NCBI RefSeq assembly: GCF_001012815.1
Contig: NZ_JYJP01000116.1
Span: 62,001-126,000, forward strand
Length of the DNA stretch: 64,000 bases
From: Vibrio mexicanus
Lineage (GTDB): Bacteria; Pseudomonadota; Gammaproteobacteria; Enterobacterales; Vibrionaceae
Direction of reading: 5' to 3'
The notes beneath the pieces were generated by a model. The model saw only the letters and a list, made by a program, of their open reading frames with translations. It made no database searches and had not been told where the DNA came from. The position numbers and the translations under genes were made by a program. Position 1 is the first letter of the stretch, and each line of letters opens with the position of its first letter. Of this stretch, positions 9,203-21,898 are shown one piece after another.

Positions 9203-9823
9203 CTAGTCGGTTGGAGTAATTTGATAGCAACAACGTCTTTGGCCTTGCACGATATGTTCGGTGCGAGAAATTGAGCAGTCATCGCCAAGTAACTGCTGAA
9301 AAACTGCCAATTCTGACTGACATAGGCTTGGGCAGCGCGTTGCTGCCTTGCAAATTGGGCAATGGTTTTCGATCAAAACAAAGCCTTCATCGTTTTGCTC
9401 AAGTTCTGCCATGTAGCCTTCATTTTCACGCAGAGACACTAACACCGAGAGCTTTTCTTCAAGGTTAGAAGTCGATTGCATCGCTTGCTGATAGGCATCG
9501 AGCGTTTTGGCTTGACGCTCAGCCGTGACTTTTGCAAGTCCTTGAGCGCCAAATACTTCTTCGATTGCGTCAATCATTTGAATGGTCAACTCGCCGTGGC
9601 GATCAGTAAATTGATTATGACCTTTACGAGTCAAAGACCAGTGACGTGTCGGGCGGCCCACTTTTACTTTCACATCGTGAAACGCAAGAATGCCTTCGTC
9701 TTCCAAGCTTTGCAGGTGCTGCCGTGCACCCATGGTGGTGATACCTAGGTTCTCTGCAAGTTGCTTAGCGGTTACCGCTCCTTCCTTTTTTATGGTCTGT
9801 AATATCCGATCACTGGTTTTCAT
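9203..9823 (-). CDS. SufR-like winged-helix regulator with C-terminal cysteine cluster
   Basis: The 206-residue protein has an N-terminal winged helix of the ArsR/SufR type (ILQTIKKEGAVTAKQLAENL, then GITTMGARQHLQSLEDEG), a linker helix and a C-terminal cysteine cluster. The cluster reads ENHCPICKAATRCPSLCQSE followed by CCYQI. In SufR-type repressors such cysteines bind an iron-sulfur cluster that tunes DNA binding; that role here is inferred from the pattern. The ATG at 9823 has a GAGGGAC sequence upstream. It is divergent from groES, sharing a 320-base intergenic region, so it may act there or on itself. No suf genes are in the window. Confidence 0.72.
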   Translation of the reverse strand: MKTSDRILQTIKKEGAVTAKQLAENLGITTMGARQHLQSLEDEGILAFHDVKVKVGRPTRHWSLTRKGHNQFTDRHGELTIQMIDAIEEVFGAQGLAKVTAERQAKTLDAYQQAMQSTSNLEEKLSVLVSLRENEGYMAELEQNDEGFVLIENHCPICKAATRCPSLCQSELAVFQQLLGDDCSISRTEHIVQGQRRCCYQITPTD

Positions 9824-9993
9824 GCTGTCCCTCTTGTCTCTTGAGTATTATGTCTGATCCCATTAATAAAGCAAATAGTTGATAATTCTTGCTCTGAGCG
9901 GGGAACGAGAATTCGAGTTGAACTAGAAATAACGGTGACAAATGGGGAAGAGGCCATGAATTTTTTCGACTGCATCACACTTTTTTTTCGTTG

Positions 9994-10028
9994 CCCCCTT
10001 GGGATCACATCTCAAGCAACCCATATAG
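9994..10028 (+). promoter_or_regulatory. Sigma-32 (heat-shock) promoter of groESL
   Basis: CCCCCTTGGG (-35 type) and AACCCATATA (-10 type), about 16 bases apart, closely follow the layout of the E. coli groE heat-shock promoter. The site lies about 120 bases upstream of groES. Confidence 0.7.
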
Positions 10029-10145
10029 TTTGCACAAGCTTGTAAACCTAAACGCAATTTGGTTCAGAGCGCTCATTTGTTCTAGAGAACTGAGTTGGTT
10101 TAGAACACTATCAAATCACATGGAAATTATCAGGAGAGACGACCG

Positions 10146-10436
10146 ATGAATATTCGTCCATTACACGACCGAGTAATCGTAGAACGCCAAGAAGTTGAAT
10201 CAAAGTCAGCGGGTGGCATCGTTCTAACTGGTTCTGCTGCAGAGAAATCAACTCGCGGTACTATTCTAGCTGTAGGCAAAGGCCGCATCCTAGAAAACGG
10301 TAGCGTTCAGCCATTGGACGTAAAAGTGGGTGATACTGTTATTTTTGCTGAAGGCTACGGCACAAAAACAGAAAAAATCGACGGTAAAGAAGTTCTGATC
10401 ATGTCTGAAAACGACATCATGGCGATCGTTGAATAA
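10146..10436 (+). CDS. groES: Co-chaperonin GroES
   Basis: This is the 96-residue, seven-fold lid of the GroEL chamber. The sequence [18 protein letters not shown], the mobile loop [18 protein letters not shown] and the C-terminal [15 protein letters not shown] are typical. A strong ribosome site (CAGGAGA) precedes the ATG. It is the first gene of groES-groEL, 70 bases before groEL, under an apparent heat-shock promoter. Confidence 0.97.
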   Translation: MNIRPLHDRVIVERQEVESKSAGGIVLTGSAAEKSTRGTILAVGKGRILENGSVQPLDVKVGDTVIFAEGYGTKTEKIDGKEVLIMSENDIMAIVE

Positions 10437-10449
10437 AAGCAATCGTTGA

Positions 10450-12153
<1,704 letters not shown>

Positions 12154-13327
12154 TGCGACAAGTGTCGCGCTGACTAAGGGTCGCGTAATGTGACCCTTGA
12201 CCTAGACTGGCAGTTATGCCAGTCTAGTATTTAAAGACGCTTCTGAGGTCAAAAAGCCTAACTCCTATAATGGTTTAGGTCATGAAGCAAAGCCCTATTA
12301 AGGGACAAACCTCCCAGCCGAAAGGCTCATATAACACAAACTCAGCATTGCATCTGAATCACTTGTGTCACTTCTATGGATATACCGCCCTAAGCACCTA
12401 GGGTACCTCATACCTAGCTTAAAAGCGCCTCTCAAGTGCTAGTTTAAGCATACCCTCAAACAATGTTGCCTGTTTTTACAGCAATTCATTGCACTTAGCT
12501 GTGCGCATCAGCAAGCAATTAGCTTGTATCTCTCAGACTTGGGAAAGAGAAAGCCATCGGGGTGAGATCCGATTGTTTTCTATGCATATCTTTCCCCATC
12601 TTTAAGCTTGGTCAGTGTGACTTAAGCTCGTGTTTGTATTGTCTTGCTTCTGGTTACTTTTAGAATGACAAGACCAATCCTGTAGCGGATTGTAGCCTAG
12701 GGATACTGCGCATCTGGTAACGGATGGGTGGGAAGCTTCCTAACAATGTACTCCCCTTATAGGGCGATGTTTTCACGTGAGTGGATGTATCGGATTCTCG
12801 TAATGACAATGAGATGAGAGGCTAGGCTTGGTTGTATGGTTAACGTAAGTGAACTGCTGATAAACGGCGTGAGCTGAAACAGTGAAATGTCATTGATACA
12901 CTGTGACCAAAAGGTATGTGGAATGGTTTGTCTTTTTACATCTGGGACAACGCTACCAACAATGCCACCGTCGAATAGGTAGAACCTAACCAACTGAGTA
13001 CGAATACGAGAACTTGGTAAGCCCTATTATCTGCCCTTTGGGCAGGAGAACCGCAAGGTGAACTGTTGGATAAGAGGGTAAAGGAAAGTGGAGGAAGCGA
13101 ATGCCTCTCTGTAATGGAGAGATTAGGGGTTCAGACTTTGCCTCTACCCGAAAGGGTGCAGACTTCCACTAGGTCTTTAATTGCGTGAAAACGTGTAAAG
13201 TCCAAATTATTAATATGGATAAACGGAAGCGATAAGCTTCTTCTACCTCATAGGGTTAAACACTTGCCCTATGGGCATCAGTGTACCTTGTGAGGCTACT
13301 CCATTAACCGATAAGGAGAAAAGCAAG

Positions 13328-14989
13328 GTGCACACAATCGACCTAGCGAATGTGTCTGCATTCTCCTACCCAGCGGAACGGTGGCACCAGATTGACTGGG
13401 AGCTAATGAACCGAAGGGTGAGAGGACTACAGGTACGAATCGCAAAGGCAACGAAAAACTCTGATTGGCGTCTGGTTAAGCGACTTCAACGCATGTTGAC
13501 TCGCTCTTTTTCAGCCAAGGTAATCGCAATACGACGGGTTACTGAAAACAGAGGGAAAAACACGGCTGGAGTGGATGGTGAGCTTTGGAACACACCGAAA
13601 CTCAAATGGGATGCCATCGATAAGCTAGAGCGCAAAGGCTACAAGCCCAAATCGCTAAAGCGAGTCTACATCCCGAAAGCCGACGGCAAAAGGCGGCCTC
13701 TCGGTATTCCGACGATGCGTGACAGAGCGATGCAGGCATTACACCTGCTCGCACTAGAGCCTGTCTCGGAAACAATGGCAGATCGAAATAGCTACGGCTT
13801 TCGTCCCCATCGCTCTTGCGCTGATGCTATCGAACAATGTTTCGTAAACCTCAGTCGCAAAGCTAGCGCCCAATGGGTACTAGAAGGGGACATTAAAGGG
13901 TGTTTTGACCATATCAGTCATGACTGGCTCATCGCCAACGTTCCTATGGACAAGGTCATACTGAAACGCTGGTTGCAATCCGGTTACTTGGAAAAAGGTA
14001 GCTTCAACCCAACGGATGCGGGAACACCACAAGGAGGTATTATCTCTCCGGTGTTGGCCAACATCGCTTTGGATGGCTTGGAAAAGGTACTCGAATCACA
14101 CTTCGGTGAAAGAAACACCAAGAAAAGCTATAAACATAAAGTGAACTATGTGCGTTATGCGGATGACTTTATCATCACAGGTATCTCTAAAGAGCTACTT
14201 GAAAGGGAAGTGCTGCCCATCGTGAAAGCCTTCATGGCAGAGCGAGGTTTGGTACTTTCCGATGAGAAAACTCTCATTACACATATAGACCAAGGGTTTG
14301 ACTTTCTGGGACAAAACCTACGTAAGTACAACGGCAAGATGCTTATCAAACCGTCTCGTACCAACGTGAAGGAGTTCCTGAAAGGCATACGAGAATATCT
14401 CAATGGACATAAGACAGCACCAGCAGCGGCAATTATTGCTAAGCTGAATCCGATGATTCGGGGGTGGTGTAATTACCATCGCTGGGTATGTTCGAGCGAG
14501 ACATTTAAATATGTTGATCACCGGATCTGGAAAATGTTGTGGCGATGGTGCAGTCGTATCCATTTGAAACGTCGGAAACGCTGGATTAAAGCAAAATACT
14601 TCAAGACAGTTGGTGATAGAAAATGGGTCTTCAGTGCACCAAAGCTTGGCGAGCCGGGCGAGTGCCTCCGCCTAATATACGCCTCGCGTATTAAAGTGGA
14701 TAAACATGTAAAGATAGTGGCAACAGCAAACTGTTACCTGCCTGAAAACGAGCAATACTTTGAACGTTTGAAGATGCGGAGATTGAAGAAGTCGATGCAT
14801 GGTTATCTAAAGCTGTGGAGGATTGCCGAGAGGCAGAACTTCACTTGTCCTGTATGCCGCCAACAGTTCAACTCGGAAGACGATTGGGATATTCACCATA
14901 TCATCAGACGAGTTGATGGGGGCACGGATAAGGTGTCGAATCTTGTGATGGTTCACCTGAATTGCCACAGACAAATTCATTTTAATTGA
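13328..14989 (+). CDS. ltrA: Group II intron reverse transcriptase/maturase with HNH endonuclease domain
   Basis: This intron-encoded protein of about 553 residues assists splicing and retrohoming. Numbered from GTG 13328, the reverse transcriptase spans about 50-320, with RPLGIPTMRDR, GFRPHRSC, GTPQGGIISPVLANI and the catalytic YADD at 277-280. A maturase (X) domain follows with RGWCNYH. A C-terminal HNH nuclease has CPVCRQQF, DIHHIIRRVDGG and NLVMVHLNCH. All catalytic residues are present, so the element could be active. The frame is open from ATG 13271, but GTG 13328 has a good AAGGAG nine bases upstream and is preferred. It lies in domain IV of the intron. Confidence 0.93.
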   Translation: MHTIDLANVSAFSYPAERWHQIDWELMNRRVRGLQVRIAKATKNSDWRLVKRLQRMLTRSFSAKVIAIRRVTENRGKNTAGVDGELWNTPKLKWDAIDKLERKGYKPKSLKRVYIPKADGKRRPLGIPTMRDRAMQALHLLALEPVSETMADRNSYGFRPHRSCADAIEQCFVNLSRKASAQWVLEGDIKGCFDHISHDWLIANVPMDKVILKRWLQSGYLEKGSFNPTDAGTPQGGIISPVLANIALDGLEKVLESHFGERNTKKSYKHKVNYVRYADDFIITGISKELLEREVLPIVKAFMAERGLVLSDEKTLITHIDQGFDFLGQNLRKYNGKMLIKPSRTNVKEFLKGIREYLNGHKTAPAAAIIAKLNPMIRGWCNYHRWVCSSETFKYVDHRIWKMLWRWCSRIHLKRRKRWIKAKYFKTVGDRKWVFSAPKLGEPGECLRLIYASRIKVDKHVKIVATANCYLPENEQYFERLKMRRLKKSMHGYLKLWRIAERQNFTCPVCRQQFNSEDDWDIHHIIRRVDGGTDKVSNLVMVHLNCHRQIHFN

Positions 14990-15411
14990 GTAAGTATTGA
15001 ACAATAAAATGATACTGGTATAATGTACAGTATGAATTGAGCCGCAGTACATTCCTAAGGAGGTTGTTTTGACCAAACTTTTGAATGTCCTCAAATTGCA
15101 CTTGGGAGTAGTAGATCCTGTGTTCTGATCGAGAGAGGCATCAATTGAGAGCTACCAGAAAGTGTTTATTCGAAGAGGCAGAGCTTGGAGAAAGCTACCT
15201 TGGGCTACTAACTAGGGTCAGACTGGAACGGCAGTTAAGTGGATCAGAAAATTGGATGCCTAGGCCTTCGAATAGGAGACAACCTAGACTGAAATGAACG
15301 CAAGTCTTTCTGCTGCTCTCACCTATCTGTACTTAATGCTGGGGCTGTTGTTTTGCATGGATGCCTAGCTGGTTTTACTGGAAGCCCTATTTTACTCAAA
15401 CGAGGTATTTT
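14990..15411 (+). other. Unexplained 420-base segment inside the intron between maturase and cargo gene
   Basis: No convincing gene is seen here. The segment is far longer than usual for the remainder of domain IV. It contains many purine-rich turns and short inverted pairs (for example CTAGG/CCTAG around 15262-15297) and an 11-base direct repeat, TGGATGCCTAG, at 15253-15263 and 15358-15368. It could be a structured RNA, the flank of a nested element, or intron sequence enlarged by insertion of the cargo gene. I cannot identify it. Confidence 0.4.
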
Positions 15412-15639
15412 ATGTCTAAAGGTAAGAACCAATGGGTAGTTAAAGATGGCGGTAACTGGGCTGTGCGTGGAGAAGGGAACGAAAAACTCACTTCTAAACA
15501 CGATACGCAAGCCTCTGCCATCAAAGCTGCCAAAGCCATTGCAAAGAATCAGCAGTCTGAAATGGTAATTCAGAGTAAATCTGGAAAAATAAGAGCTAAA
15601 CACTCTTATGGAAATGATCCCTTTCCACCAAAAGGATGA
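15412..15639 (+). CDS. DUF2188 family small protein carried inside the group II intron
   Basis: The product is about 75 residues from ATG 15412, preceded by ACGAGG. It reads as a single DUF2188 domain: the conserved QWVVKDGGNWAVRGEGNEK start, HDTQASAIKAAKAIAKNQ helix, and the family ending HSYGNDPFPPKG. Function is unknown; the family is common on mobile DNA. The frame is open 17 codons further upstream, but similarity begins at the chosen Met. Its position, after the maturase and 38 bases before domain V, means it is transcribed as part of the intron and sits in domain IV. It looks like a passenger gene, not part of the ribozyme. Confidence 0.75.
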   Translation: MSKGKNQWVVKDGGNWAVRGEGNEKLTSKHDTQASAIKAAKAIAKNQQSEMVIQSKSGKIRAKHSYGNDPFPPKG

Positions 15640-15676
15640 TCGTTGCTGGTCTATGTTCGGTAGACTTATAAAGCTT

Positions 15677-15751
15677 GAGCCGTATGCGGGGAAACTCGCA
15701 CGTACGGTTCTTAGGGGAGGGGAAGTCAGTAATGGCTTCTTCTCACCCGAC
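15677..15751 (+). ncRNA. Group II intron domains V and VI
   Basis: Domain V is the 34-base hairpin at 15677-15710 with the GAAA-type loop, the catalytic heart of the ribozyme. Domain VI follows as an imperfect stem from GGGGAGGGGAAG to CTTCTTCTCACCC, with unpaired adenines that could supply the branch point. The intron ends in AC immediately before ATCATTTTG of the 3' exon. Confidence 0.88.
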
Positions 15752-15802
15752 ATCATTTTGCCAAAAGGTATAGTAGCGTTAGCTGTTATACCAACAGGAC
15801 AT

Positions 15803-15837
15803 AAAAATCAGGGCGTTTGCCTGATTTTTTTATTTTT
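15803..15837 (+). terminator. groESL operon terminator (3' of the intron)
   Basis: AAAATCAGG and its complement CCTGATTTT flank a short GCGTTTG loop and run into a T-rich tail. It lies 51 bases past the intron's 3' end, so the intron separates groEL from its own terminator. Confidence 0.88.
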
Positions 15838-15987
15838 ACGTAGTTTAGATGTTTTTTTTACAAGAAATTAGCAAAGAAAACGGTCTATTCAATTGATTGT
15901 CTATTATTTGCTGCTTATATTAAAAACTCACATGATAATGATGATGTGTATAACGATAAACAATTAGAGTCTTATTTGGAGACCATC

Positions 15988-16551
15988 ATGAAAAAAACAC
16001 TAGCAACAGCAGCAGTGGTCGCTGCACTTACCTCTTCTGCAGCATTCGCAGAGAGCTCGCCAGCAATGTTCTCAACACTTGATGGATTTAACGCACCAGC
16101 GAAAGAGTCAGTTGGTGGTGTACGCTTGTCGGTTCTTCACGGTAAAGTTGATGAAGTCAAAGGTGTGGATTTCCCATTACTAGGTATGTCAGAAACAGAT
16201 CGTACGACGGGTGTTAACTTTGGTCTGTTCCTTGGTGGTTCGAAAGTTAACGAAGAGATGAAAGGCGCATCCCTTGCGCTATTTAACTGGCAGGAAGGTA
16301 AAGCTACTGGTGTTAACTTGGCAGCAGTGAACATCACTAACGATGTGAATGGTCTAAACTGGAGTGCGGTTAACTACTCTGAAGGCCACACAATGGCAGA
16401 TGTTGGCCTAGCAAGTATCTCGAAGAAGTCTAACTTCCAGCTTGGTGTATTCAATATGACTGAAGAGATCGACGGTGTACAGATTGGTCTAATCAACTGT
16501 GCAGACAACGGTTTCTTCAAGTGTTTCCCAATCATTAACTTCGCAAAATAA
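15988..16551 (+). CDS. Exported protein with repeated GVNxG-type strands, function unknown
   Basis: The product is about 187 residues. It begins with a clear signal peptide, MKKTLATAAVVAALTSSAAF with cleavage after AFA. The mature part consists of short repeated strands such as TGVNFGLFLGG, TGVNLAAVNITN, FQLGVFNMTEE and DGVQIGLINC. This resembles the surface-exposed beta-repeat proteins in which each turn reads GVQxGLxN. A GGAGA ribosome site fixes the ATG at 15988; the frame is open upstream to 15946. The two cysteines near the end (NCADNGFFKC) may form a disulfide. It is a single-gene unit closed by a terminator. I do not recognise a specific function. Confidence 0.7.
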   Translation: MKKTLATAAVVAALTSSAAFAESSPAMFSTLDGFNAPAKESVGGVRLSVLHGKVDEVKGVDFPLLGMSETDRTTGVNFGLFLGGSKVNEEMKGASLALFNWQEGKATGVNLAAVNITNDVNGLNWSAVNYSEGHTMADVGLASISKKSNFQLGVFNMTEEIDGVQIGLINCADNGFFKCFPIINFAK

Positions 16552-16576
16552 TCAGCGCAGTTTGATTGAATAAACG

Positions 16577-16603
16577 AAAGGGCTTCAATTGAAGCCCTTT
16601 TTT
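16577..16603. terminator. Intrinsic terminator between the exported-protein gene and glpX
   Basis: A perfect 24-base palindrome AAAGGGCTTC-AATT-GAAGCCCTTT is followed by further T residues. It can serve both the rightward gene and the convergent glpX. Confidence 0.92.
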
Positions 16604-16623
16604 GTGTTTGTCGTAATTGGAAG

Positions 16624-17630
16624 CTACAGAATGATGTCGCGTACTTCAGGATCTTTGCGCTCTAGGTAGTGCGTTGATTTGATGCGACGAATTGTGCGGC
16701 AGCGACCGCGAATCAGTAGCGTTTCAGTGGTTGCGATATTACCTTGCGCGAGATGCCTTCTAGAAGGTCACCTTTGGTGATACCCGTTGCGGAGAATACA
16801 ACGTTATCACTGCGCGCCATATCTTCCATACGAAGTACGACATTGGCTTCAACACCCATCTCAGCACAACGTTTTAGCTCTTCTGCACCGTAAATACGGT
16901 TGTCTTCACTGTCACCTTTCACTTCGTGGCGCGGCAGTAGACGGCCATTCATGTCACCGTCTAATGCGCGAATAACTGCTGCAGATACTACACCTTCTGG
17001 TGCGCCACCCACGCAGTACATTACGTCAACTTCGCTGTCTGGCATACAAGTTAAGATAGAAGCAGCCACGTCGCCATCTGGCACGGCGAATACGCGCACA
17101 CCGTGGCTTTGCATTTCGGCAATTATTGCGTCGTGGCGAGGTTTTGCAAGTGTGGTTACCACGAGCGTATCCAAGCTTTTGCCTAGTGCTTTCGCGATAT
17201 TTTGTAGGTTTTCCATGATTGGTTTGTTGAGATCGATGCATCCTTTTGCACCAGGGCCCACTACCAATTTTTCCATGTACATATCGGGCGCTTTTAAGAA
17301 GCTGCCTTTCTCACCGGCTGCTAGTACAGCAAGGGCATTAGATTGGCCCATAGCCGTCATTCGAGTCCCTTCAATTGGATCGACAGCGATATCTACAGCG
17401 TCTCCACCAACACCGACATTTTCTCCAATGTATAGCATTGGCGCATCGTCGATTTCACCTTCACCAATCACAATCTCACCGCTAATTTCCGTTTTGTTTA
17501 GCAGGGTGCGCATAACTTCTACTGCAGCGCCGTCGGCTGCAATTTTATCGCCACGGCCAAGCCATTTATAACCAGCCAGTGCTGCGCCTTCTGTAACTCT
17601 TGAAAAGGCCATTGCCAGATCGCGTTTCAT
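16624..17630 (-). CDS. glpX: Fructose-1,6-bisphosphatase class II (frameshifted near 16742)
   Basis: GlpX hydrolyses fructose 1,6-bisphosphate in gluconeogenesis and needs Mn2+. The Li-sensitive phosphatase motifs are present: GEGEIDDAPMLYIGE, VDPIEGT and the substrate loop DGDVAAS. The open frame stops at 16713 after 305 residues. Adding one base to the CC at 16742-16743 reads on through NIATTETLLIRGRCRTIRRI to a stop at 16624. This gives 335 residues, against 336 in E. coli. The break is therefore probably a sequencing error. The ATG at 17630 is preceded by TTGGAGT. It is divergent from zapB. Confidence 0.92.
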
Positions 17631-17949
17631 GATGACTCCAATTAAAAAGAGGGAAGAGGATATAAGGTATAGATTCGGCGCGATTTTAACATATCAAAAA
17701 GGAAACGTTTGCTTTTTTCGGCGAGTGAACTTGTACTCGATCAATTCACCGAGAATTATTCATTTACTGAGCCCATAACAGCGCTTAATCGCATGGTAAG
17801 TTATGGTGATGTCAATATAAGCCGTTTTTTTGACCATCCGACGTAAATTATGCAATTTAACAGGTGTTTCTCGCAGGCGTGCTGAGTAGAATGGGGTTAT
17901 ATGTGGGTGCACGCGCATTCCTAGAATGGATCAAACAAGGTAGGCTGAC

Positions 17950-18192
17950 ATGTCTTTTGAAGTATTAGAGCAACTAGAAGCAAAAATTCAAACCGCAGTA
18001 GACACAATTGCCCTTCTGCAAATGGAAGTAGAAGAGCTGAAAGAAGAGAAAGAGCAGCTAGCAAGCGAAGCCAATGAGCTAAAAGCTAGCCGTGAAGAAC
18101 TTGAACAAAAAGCGCAGCAAATGCAGCAAGAACACGCAGCATGGCAAGAGCGCATCCGTAACCTACTGGGCAAAATGGACGAAGTTGAGTAA
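17950..18192 (+). CDS. zapB: Cell division protein ZapB
   Basis: ZapB is a small coiled-coil protein that assembles at the Z ring and bridges ZapA to MatP. The 80 residues form one continuous coiled coil rich in Glu, Gln, Leu and Lys ([20 protein letters not shown] at the start), matching the E. coli protein in length and character. It is a monocistronic unit followed by a strong terminator and divergent from glpX. Confidence 0.93.
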   Translation: MSFEVLEQLEAKIQTAVDTIALLQMEVEELKEEKEQLASEANELKASREELEQKAQQMQQEHAAWQERIRNLLGKMDEVE

Positions 18193-18270
18193 TCCTCAAA
18201 CGACGCGTGTGATTCTTTTCTAACAAGTGTTCAATTAAGCACTTTGTCGATTAAGAAAGCCAAGAATTGA

Positions 18271-18306
18271 AAATGCCAATGGTGAAAACCATTGGCATTT
18301 TTTATT
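18271..18306. terminator. Terminator between zapB and metF
   Basis: A 13-base-pair perfect stem (AAATGCCAATGGT with GAAA loop) is followed by TTTTTATTT. It lies between the convergent genes zapB and metF and may serve both. Confidence 0.92.
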
Positions 18307-18340
18307 TCAGACATTTTTGCATCAGAAGAGGGGGAGCTGA

Positions 18341-19246
<906 letters not shown>

Positions 19247-19287
19247 TCAACTAGCAAGGCTAGCTGCTCAATATCAATTCCGTAATT

Positions 19288-19311
19288 CGACGTTTAGACG
19301 TCTATATGTCC
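19288..19311 (-). promoter_or_regulatory. MetJ operator (tandem met boxes) of metF
   Basis: Three contiguous 8-base units are visible: CGACGTTT, AGACGTCT (perfect consensus) and ATATGTCC. The 3' two resemble the metB/metJ operator. They lie 54-77 bases upstream of the metF start. Confidence 0.85.
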
Positions 19312-19439
19312 ACAGAATGTAATGAATACGATTTAATGTCAATAATGTGATTATGAATTTTTCTCATGTTGACTATGAAAATAGTCTAAGAAGAGTCAGC
19401 ACTAGAAAGTGAGGGTAAGGAGCGCTAGGGGATAAGCCA

Positions 19440-19470
19440 GCAAAACTCACTTCAGATAAGTGAGTTTTGT
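19440..19470 (-). terminator. Hairpin after metBL
   Basis: ACAAAACTCACTT and its complement surround a CAGAT loop, just past the metL stop. The T4 is within the stem and the following bases are not T-rich, so termination strength is uncertain. Confidence 0.55.
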
Positions 19471-19487
19471 GGCTCAAATCGGGATGA

Positions 19488-21898
19488 TTACAGCAGGCTA
19501 GAAAGTAAGTTAAGGTCTGACTGGATAGCGCCAGCTGTGACTTCTCGGCCAGCACCTGGGCCACGAATCACGAGCGGGTTATCCCTGTACCATTTACTTT
19601 CGATGGCAAAGATGTTGTCGCACGGAAGTAGGTTGGCAAGAGCATGCTCTTTTGCGAGCGCCTCCACACCTACGGTAGCAACGCCGTCTTTTTCCAAACG
19701 CGCGACATAGCGGAGAACTTTATCTTCGCGTTGTGCTTTTTTCAGAATTTCGGCCAACTGATCGCTCAGAAGCTGGCCTTTGTCCAAAAAGTCATCCAGT
19801 GATAAATCGGCCAGTTCAGCAGGAACTAAAGATTCCACTTTGACGTTTTCTGGTTCGATTTCTAAACCTGACTCGCGAGCAAGAATGACGAGCTTACGCA
19901 TGACATCAGAACCATCCAGATCGGCACGAGGATCGGGTTCGGTTAGACCTTGCTGCCAAGCTAGGTCGACAAGCTCCGCGAATGGGACACTGCCATCATA
20001 TTGTTGGAATAGCCAAGACAAAGTACCTGAGAAGATTCCAGATAGCGCGACAATTTCATCACCACTTTCACGTAGATCGCGAACGGTGTGGTTGATGGGT
20101 AGACCCGCACCAACCGTGGCGTTGTATAGCCAATGACGATTGATTTTAGCGAACGCATCTTGAACGGCATGGTAGTACTCACTTGCCGCTGAGCCTGCGA
20201 CTTTGTTAGCCGAAATTAGATGCAAACCTTGCTCAGCAATCTCTAGGTACTGCTCTGCCAGCACTTTACTGGCGGTCACATCCAAGACGATAGCATCGTC
20301 GTAGCCTTGTAGGTTACCTAACTGTTCTATCCACGTTTTACCATCGTTGGCAATGGCTTCTTCGTCGAAGTGGGCACTTACTGTTGCTGCATCAATACCT
20401 TTTGGATCGAACCAGTAGGTTTGACTATCCACAACAGCAACCAAGTCAAAGCTCATACCACGGCGTTTTTCTAGCTCCACTTTCTGCTCGGCAAAAAGGC
20501 TCAGCCAGCTTGAACCGATATTGCCTTTGCCACAAAGCGCAACCGCGACGCGTTTCTGAGCCTGAAACAGTTGGCTATGCACTTGTTTCACTAATTGATC
20601 GGTTTGTGTCGTTCGCAGAACCGCAACTAAGCTTAAGCCCGATTGAGACTCTGAAATAAACTCGACAGGTGATGACTTCAACTGCTGATAAAAGCCATAA
20701 CAGTGGTTAGCATTCTTAATCACGCCAGCACCTACCGCCGCAACCAGAGAGTAGCCCTCTTTGAGTTTGATTTCTGCTTCTATCGCTGCGTCTTGCAAGT
20801 GACTTAATGCACCGCCAGCAATCTCAGCGGTATAGGCTAGGCGAATGCGGAATTGGTCTGGTTGAGCCTCAAAAGCAAGTGGCTCTAACTGAGCGCGTTT
20901 GAGGCTATTGAGCAGCTCTTTCTCTACACGTTCGAAGTCGTGACCATGGCCGAAAGTGAGTTGAATCAGCAGCACTTCATCAAGAGAAGTGATGATCTTC
21001 GCGCCGCGACCGGAAGCCAATACACGTTCAATTCGAGTTGAGCCTGACTCTGGCTGGTAGCTGCAACGTAGGTGTAAGTCCATGGTGCTTTGAGCTACAG
21101 GCTGCAGTGTACGGCTATGTAAAACAGGTGCGGCAAGACGAGCTAGCTCACTGGCTTCATCTAAGCGCAGTAGTGGTAGCAAGCAAGCATCAGAGACTAA
21201 GCGAGGGTCTGCGCTGTAAACACCCGCAACGTCACTCCAAATGGTCACACGAGAGACTTCAGCCAGTGCGCCAATGACGGTTGCTGAATAGTCTGAACCA
21301 TTGCGTCCAAGCAGCACGGTTTGCCCTTGCTCGTTTTGCGCCATGAAGCCGGTAATCACCACTCGATGGTGCGCATGTTGAGCCAACACTTCTTTCAGTA
21401 GCGGGTAAGAGTTACCTCGGTCAACTTCTGGTTGAGTGCCAGCTTCTGCTCTCAAAAAGCGCGCGCATCTTGTGCAACGGCAGCTAAGTCTTGCTCATTG
21501 AGCAAAGCGGCAAGCAGCCTTGAAGACCAAACTTCACCGTGACCTAGCACAGACGCTTTTTCTGCTTCAGAGAGCGGAGCCACCAGTTCACCAAGCGTAC
21601 TGAATTCATCGATAAGCTGGGATTCGAGTTCCTGCTTGAGCTGGGACGTCAGCAGATTCTCAATCAGGTCGATTTGAAAACGTTTTAGCTCTTGCAGTGC
21701 TTCGTGTGCAAGGCGGCCGTCTTTGCTTAACGCTTCGATAAACTCAATCAGTTTATTGGTGGTTTTGCCAGCGGCAGAAACCACAATAAGATCTTCGCTG
21801 TCGGAATACTCTTTTAAGATATTGGCCACACGGCGGTAGCATTCTGGATTGGCTAAGCTACTGCCACCAAACTTGTGTAGTTGACGAGAAGCGGTCAT
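19488..21898 (-). CDS. metL: Bifunctional aspartokinase II / homoserine dehydrogenase II (frameshifted near 21454)
   Basis: MetL phosphorylates aspartate and later reduces aspartate semialdehyde to homoserine, feeding methionine synthesis. The N-terminal kinase has HKFGGSSLANPECYRR and NGSDYSATVIGALAEVS. The C-terminal dehydrogenase has KGNIGSSWL, ISANKVAGS and NATVGAGLPINHTVRDL. The frame breaks between DARAF and LRAEAG at an A5 run (plus strand, 21453-21457). Adding one base joins the halves into about 803 residues, against 810 in E. coli. This is probably a sequencing error. The ATG overlaps the metB stop (TAATG), so metBL is a coupled operon under MetJ control. Confidence 0.95.

Noticed and set aside
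9820-10008. 62-codon frame between the SufR-like gene and groES
   Set aside because: It overlaps the regulator start and the heat-shock promoter, has no family features, and fits a control region better.
12467-12472. TGCCTG as EBS2, complementary to CAGGCA upstream of IBS1
   Set aside because: The match is exact, but it is 470 bases from the EBS1 candidate, much more than the usual distance, so it may be chance.
12757-12993. 78-codon minus-strand frame in the 5' part of the intron
   Set aside because: It lies in the structured ribozyme RNA, opposite the putative EBS1, with no support as a gene.
16900-17571. Long open frame opposite glpX (223 codons)
   Set aside because: Low-complexity Ser/Pro-rich product and complete overlap with a conserved gene; a shadow frame.
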